Shown here piece after piece: positions 5,577-7,909 of a DNA stretch of 7,909 nucleotides (position 1 is the stretch's first letter; each line of letters starts with the position of its first letter). Made by a program: the position numbers and the translations under genes. The notes below the pieces were generated by a model. The model made no database searches, had not been told where the DNA came from, and saw only the letters and a list, made by a program, of their open reading frames with translations. This DNA comes from DATJGF01 sp035495315 (lineage in GTDB: Bacteria; Verrucomicrobiota; Verrucomicrobiia; Limisphaerales; UBA8199): contig DATJGF010000071.1 of the NCBI GenBank assembly GCA_035495315.1, positions 1 to 7,909 of the forward strand, read 5' to 3'.

Positions 5577-6296
5577 GTGCAAGACCGGCAGACCAAACCC
5601 CGCATTGCCCTGGTTGGCGACTTTGACCCCACCGTCACCGCCCACCAGGCGATTCAGCGATCCTTCGCCATCGCCGACTCCGCCGTCGAACCCGCCTGGC
5701 TCGCGACCGAGTCTATTGTCGCCGGCGACCCGGCCCCGCTCGAATCTTTCAGCGGGTTCTGGTGCGTCCCGGCGAGTCCGTATCGCAACACCGCCGGTGC
5801 GCTGTGGGCGATCCGGTTTGCGCGCGAGCGCGGCCGTCCGTTCCTGGGCACGTGCGGCGGGTTCCAGCATGCGCTGCTGGAATACGCGCACAATGTGTTG
5901 GGTCTTGCGCACGCCGACCATGCCGAGACGAACCCGGCCGCCGAGCTGCCGCTGCTGGTCCGGCTGCAATGTTCGCTCGTCGAAGCCTCGCAAAGGATAA
6001 TCGTCACGCTCCCGGGCACCTTTCGTGACGCCTACGGGGCAGACTCCGGCGAGGAAGGATTTCGCTGCAACTACGGGCTGAACCCCAGATTTGAGGAATT
6101 GTTTAAGAGTGGCCAGCTGCAGATTTCGGCGCGGTCGGCGGACGGCGAGGCCCGCGGGATACAACTGGTTGGGCACCCATTCTTTCTCGGTACGTTGTTT
6201 CAGCCCGAACGCCGGGCGTTTGGTGGCACGCTGCACCCGCTGGTCCGCGCGTTCTTTGACGCGTCCGTTAAGCCGAAACCTCCATCGACCGTCTGA
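5577..6296 (+). CDS. CTP synthase C-terminal-region-related protein (class I glutamine-amidotransferase-like)
   Basis: The 239-residue product is a stand-alone domain related to the glutaminase half of CTP synthase, with no synthetase half. RIALVGDFDPTVTAHQAI (9-26) is the opening strand, FSGFWCVPASPYRNTAGAL (58-76) matches the region before the elbow, and RPFLGTCGGFQHALLEYA (87-104) is the nucleophile elbow with C93. Where CTP synthase has His-Pro-Glu near the end, this protein has GTLFQPERR (205-213), so Gln209 replaces the expected catalytic His; His200 and His220 are nearby. The architecture fits the family annotated in databases as 'CTP synthase C-terminal region-related (seleno)protein', some of whose members carry selenocysteine; this one uses TGC, cysteine. 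GTG 5577 is forced by the in-frame TAA at 5568-5570. It ends in tandem TGA TGA. The substrate is unknown, and glutaminase activity is doubtful. Confidence 0.85.
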   Translation: MQDRQTKPRIALVGDFDPTVTAHQAIQRSFAIADSAVEPAWLATESIVAGDPAPLESFSGFWCVPASPYRNTAGALWAIRFARERGRPFLGTCGGFQHALLEYAHNVLGLAHADHAETNPAAELPLLVRLQCSLVEASQRIIVTLPGTFRDAYGADSGEEGFRCNYGLNPRFEELFKSGQLQISARSADGEARGIQLVGHPFFLGTLFQPERRAFGGTLHPLVRAFFDASVKPKPPSTV

Positions 6297-6340
6297 TGAC
6301 CCGCCACGGCGGAAGCTAATAAATAGAGCCTGGAAACAAC

Positions 6341-6355
6341 GCGCCCGAAAGGCGC
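6341..6355. terminator. Short GC hairpin between convergent genes
   Basis: GCGCC-CGAAA-GGCGC forms a 5-bp stem in the 94-bp gap between the amidotransferase-like gene and the convergent propeller gene. There is only a weak T-rich stretch after it, so it is a marginal terminator. Confidence 0.3.
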
Positions 6356-6390
6356 CACTTTCCTTCCGGTTTGCCGACTGCCGTTGTCGC

Positions 6391-7497
6391 TCAGTTGTTG
6401 TTGAAAGTCCCACTGTTTAGCCATGGCCCGGTCGAGGTAGCCTGGGTCAGCTCCAGAACAAAGAACGCAGGAAGAGAAGGGCTGCGAGAAACGTCATTGC
6501 CCCATGAACTGCCTGCATAGATTTGGCCGGTCTGTTTGTCTTCCCAAAGACTGCGGATTTCTATGTCTTCGGGGCCGGTGTGTCCCGTCAGTTGCCGGAG
6601 GTCGGCGCTTGTCACCAGTTGGGGGGCGCTTGGATTGGTGATATCGAATACCTCAACTGTTCCGGCTTCGGTACCGATTGCCAGCAGGCCACTGCGCAGC
6701 ATTACCGCGGTGTTGGCAAATAGCTGAGGTATCCACCCCAGGAATTGGAGGCTTACCGCATCGTACATGTAAAGACCTGAGCCGCAGCATCCAGGAATCG
6801 TTTGCATAAGGATGTCGCTATGGACATAGAGATCGACTGTCCCGACTCGTCCCAACAGATCGGGCGGGTTCGCAATCCTTCCCAGTTGAGCGCCGGACGA
6901 CCGATCATACGCGACCGTCGCCGCAGGTTGAAACGTCTGGCCGAACGGCTCAATCAAAATTGGTGTCGCCTTGTTGATATCAAAAGCAATATCGCCCTGG
7001 TTGAGTTCTGAAAGATATAATGTTCGGCTAGTAGCAGTCATTTCCCCCTGGCCTTGAGAGACAATAACTGACTCTTCGTCCACATAGAGGGAATTCAATC
7101 CGTATCTCGAGTAGTGGGCAGCCGCGAGTTCTGGAAAGCCCTTTGTCGCACTATAAACATAAAGGTTTCCGTCGGCACAAGTGACATAGATTGTTTGGTC
7201 AGCGCCACGCACGGATCGTAAAGGCGCCTCGCTCACAGGAATTACGGCGATGACGGGATAGTCCCTTTTTGATTTGTCTAACACAAAAAGGTTCCCCTCA
7301 TAACTGGCGAGGTAAATATTCTTTTTGTCGGAGTACACCGCTTCGTCGGTGAGAAAGCTTCCCAAGATGTTGGTTTTCGCCAGGACTAGCCTTAGCGTCG
7401 GCCCTTTCTCGGACTTGCCGGAATCTCGTGGGCCCGCAAAGCCAGTGGCGGTAAGGAGTACGACCAGACCGATGAGGGTCACGGTGGCTTTCTCCAT
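6391..7497 (-). CDS. Secreted LVIVD-like beta-propeller protein
   Basis: The 368-residue product opens with a signal peptide (MEKATVTLIGLVVLLTATGF, cleavage near A21). The rest is a run of blade-like strand sets: NIYLASYEGNLFVLD (60-74), TIYVTCADGNLYVYS (102-116), SLYVDEESVIVSQGQ (136-150) and GSGLYMYDAVSLQFLGWIP (239-257). The stretch LLAIGTEAGTVEVFDITNPS (271-290) with following APQLV is close to the LVIVD consensus, a propeller repeat common in exported bacterial proteins. CysCys at 237-238 may form a disulfide or be structural. Unlike the propeller at 1987-3147 it lacks the FFRL C-terminal module and ends in FNNN. ATG 7497 is favoured over the in-frame TTG 7527 because AAGGCGGGAC lies just upstream. 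The function is unknown, probably binding or protein-protein contact. Its codons look less GC-biased than the other genes here. Confidence 0.82.
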   Translation of the reverse strand: MEKATVTLIGLVVLLTATGFAGPRDSGKSEKGPTLRLVLAKTNILGSFLTDEAVYSDKKNIYLASYEGNLFVLDKSKRDYPVIAVIPVSEAPLRSVRGADQTIYVTCADGNLYVYSATKGFPELAAAHYSRYGLNSLYVDEESVIVSQGQGEMTATSRTLYLSELNQGDIAFDINKATPILIEPFGQTFQPAATVAYDRSSGAQLGRIANPPDLLGRVGTVDLYVHSDILMQTIPGCCGSGLYMYDAVSLQFLGWIPQLFANTAVMLRSGLLAIGTEAGTVEVFDITNPSAPQLVTSADLRQLTGHTGPEDIEIRSLWEDKQTGQIYAGSSWGNDVSRSPSLPAFFVLELTQATSTGPWLNSGTFNNN

Positions 7498-7909
7498 TTC
7501 GTCCCGCCTTTGCCGATTGTTAGCCAATTCCTTCAGACCAACTTAAAAACTAACGATTTTGACCTCTTCGTAGCGAGGTTGCTAGGGGTGCGCCGATGTG
7601 AGGGATTGCACAGTCACGTCGATTTGCTCCGTCATCCACAGTCATCGCGTTTTCGAAATTGTCAAGCTGGGCGGATCCCTTGTAATTGTAATTGTTCGTT
7701 CAGATAAGTGTTGGCAACCTGAAAGACCAGAGCAGACTCGAACGGGAGGCCTTGCGCGATGCCATTGTCACACTTGCCAGCGCGTACGCGCACACAACAC
7801 GCTTGCGACCGTAGTATGCCGGGGCGCATCTCAATTTTTGAGAACCTGACCGAGCCCTACATGATTGAATGCGGTGCTCTCATTAACACCCCGCTTTCAG
7901 CGGGGTGAA
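7498..7909. other. Right-end region without a convincing gene
   Basis: This is the upstream side of the minus-strand propeller gene. A perfect TTGACA on the minus strand (7665-7660) has no good -10 after it. Bases 7829-7843 form a small palindrome, TCTCAA-TTT-TTGAGA. Two short plus-strand frames exist: TTG 7692 to TAG 7814 (40 codons, with a helical-looking LEREALRDAIVTLASAYA) and ATG 7816 to TGA 7908 (30 codons). Neither has a ribosome-binding site or a recognised homologue, so I do not call them genes. No tRNA fold was found. Confidence 0.4.
7887..7907. terminator. Strong hairpin at window end
   Basis: CACCCCGCT (7887-7895) pairs perfectly with AGCGGGGTG (7899-7907) around a TTC loop, a 9-bp GC-rich stem. 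If a T run follows beyond the window it would be an intrinsic terminator on the plus strand; read on the minus strand no T tract follows. Confidence 0.5.

Noticed and set aside
5526..6413. Long minus-strand open frame (295 codons) opposite the amidotransferase-like gene
   Set aside because: It is antisense to a recognisable protein family. Its translation is low-complexity Arg/Gly/Gln-rich with no domain.
7660..7665. Perfect TTGACA (minus strand) as a -35 box for the LVIVD propeller gene
   Set aside because: No acceptable -10 hexamer is found 16-18 bases downstream (sequence near ACTGTG), so it is probably chance.
7692..7908. Two short plus-strand frames (40 and 30 codons) at the right end
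   Set aside because: They lack ribosome-binding sites, hydrophobic segments or recognised motifs, and the second one is partly made by the terminal hairpin.

Overview
The window looks like a chromosomal segment from a Verrucomicrobiota bacterium, probably close to the Pedosphaera/Limisphaerales group. This is inference from three things: high GC with GC-rich third codon positions; a secreted beta-propeller protein ending in the Ser-Trp-Pro ... Val-Thr-Asn ... Phe-Phe-Arg-Leu C-terminal module typical of exported proteins in that phylum; and intergenic spacers filled with short degenerate near-tandem repeats. No rRNA, tRNA, CRISPR array, transposase or phage gene was recognised.

Left part (1-3147, all minus strand): a secreted GH29 alpha-L-fucosidase whose C-terminus runs off the window, an unknown 146-residue protein with one C-terminal membrane helix, and a secreted six-repeat beta-propeller protein. 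Middle part (3148-5137): a repeat-rich spacer; a 135-residue protein that matches only the N-terminal membrane helix and extracytoplasmic domain of FtsH; a divergent DUF218 (YdcF/SanA/ElyC-like) envelope protein on the plus strand; and, convergent to that, a small exported protein with three CxxC pairs. Right part (5138-7909): a gene-poor spacer with one weak small-membrane-protein candidate; a plus-strand stand-alone glutamine-amidotransferase-like protein related to the C-terminus of CTP synthase; a convergent minus-strand secreted LVIVD-type propeller; and about 400 bp without a convincing gene, ending in a strong hairpin.

Six of the eight genes encode exported or membrane-anchored products, so the common theme is envelope and periplasm. 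There is no tight operon: spacers are long except the 39 bp between the propeller and the 146-residue gene. The most interesting points are the orphan FtsH extracytoplasmic domain lying next to repeat-rich DNA, the amidotransferase-like protein with a Cys nucleophile motif but Gln where the catalytic His is expected, and the heptad-periodic NNNNAAC repeats present in three separate spacers. I do not see a clear new multi-gene defence or mobile system.
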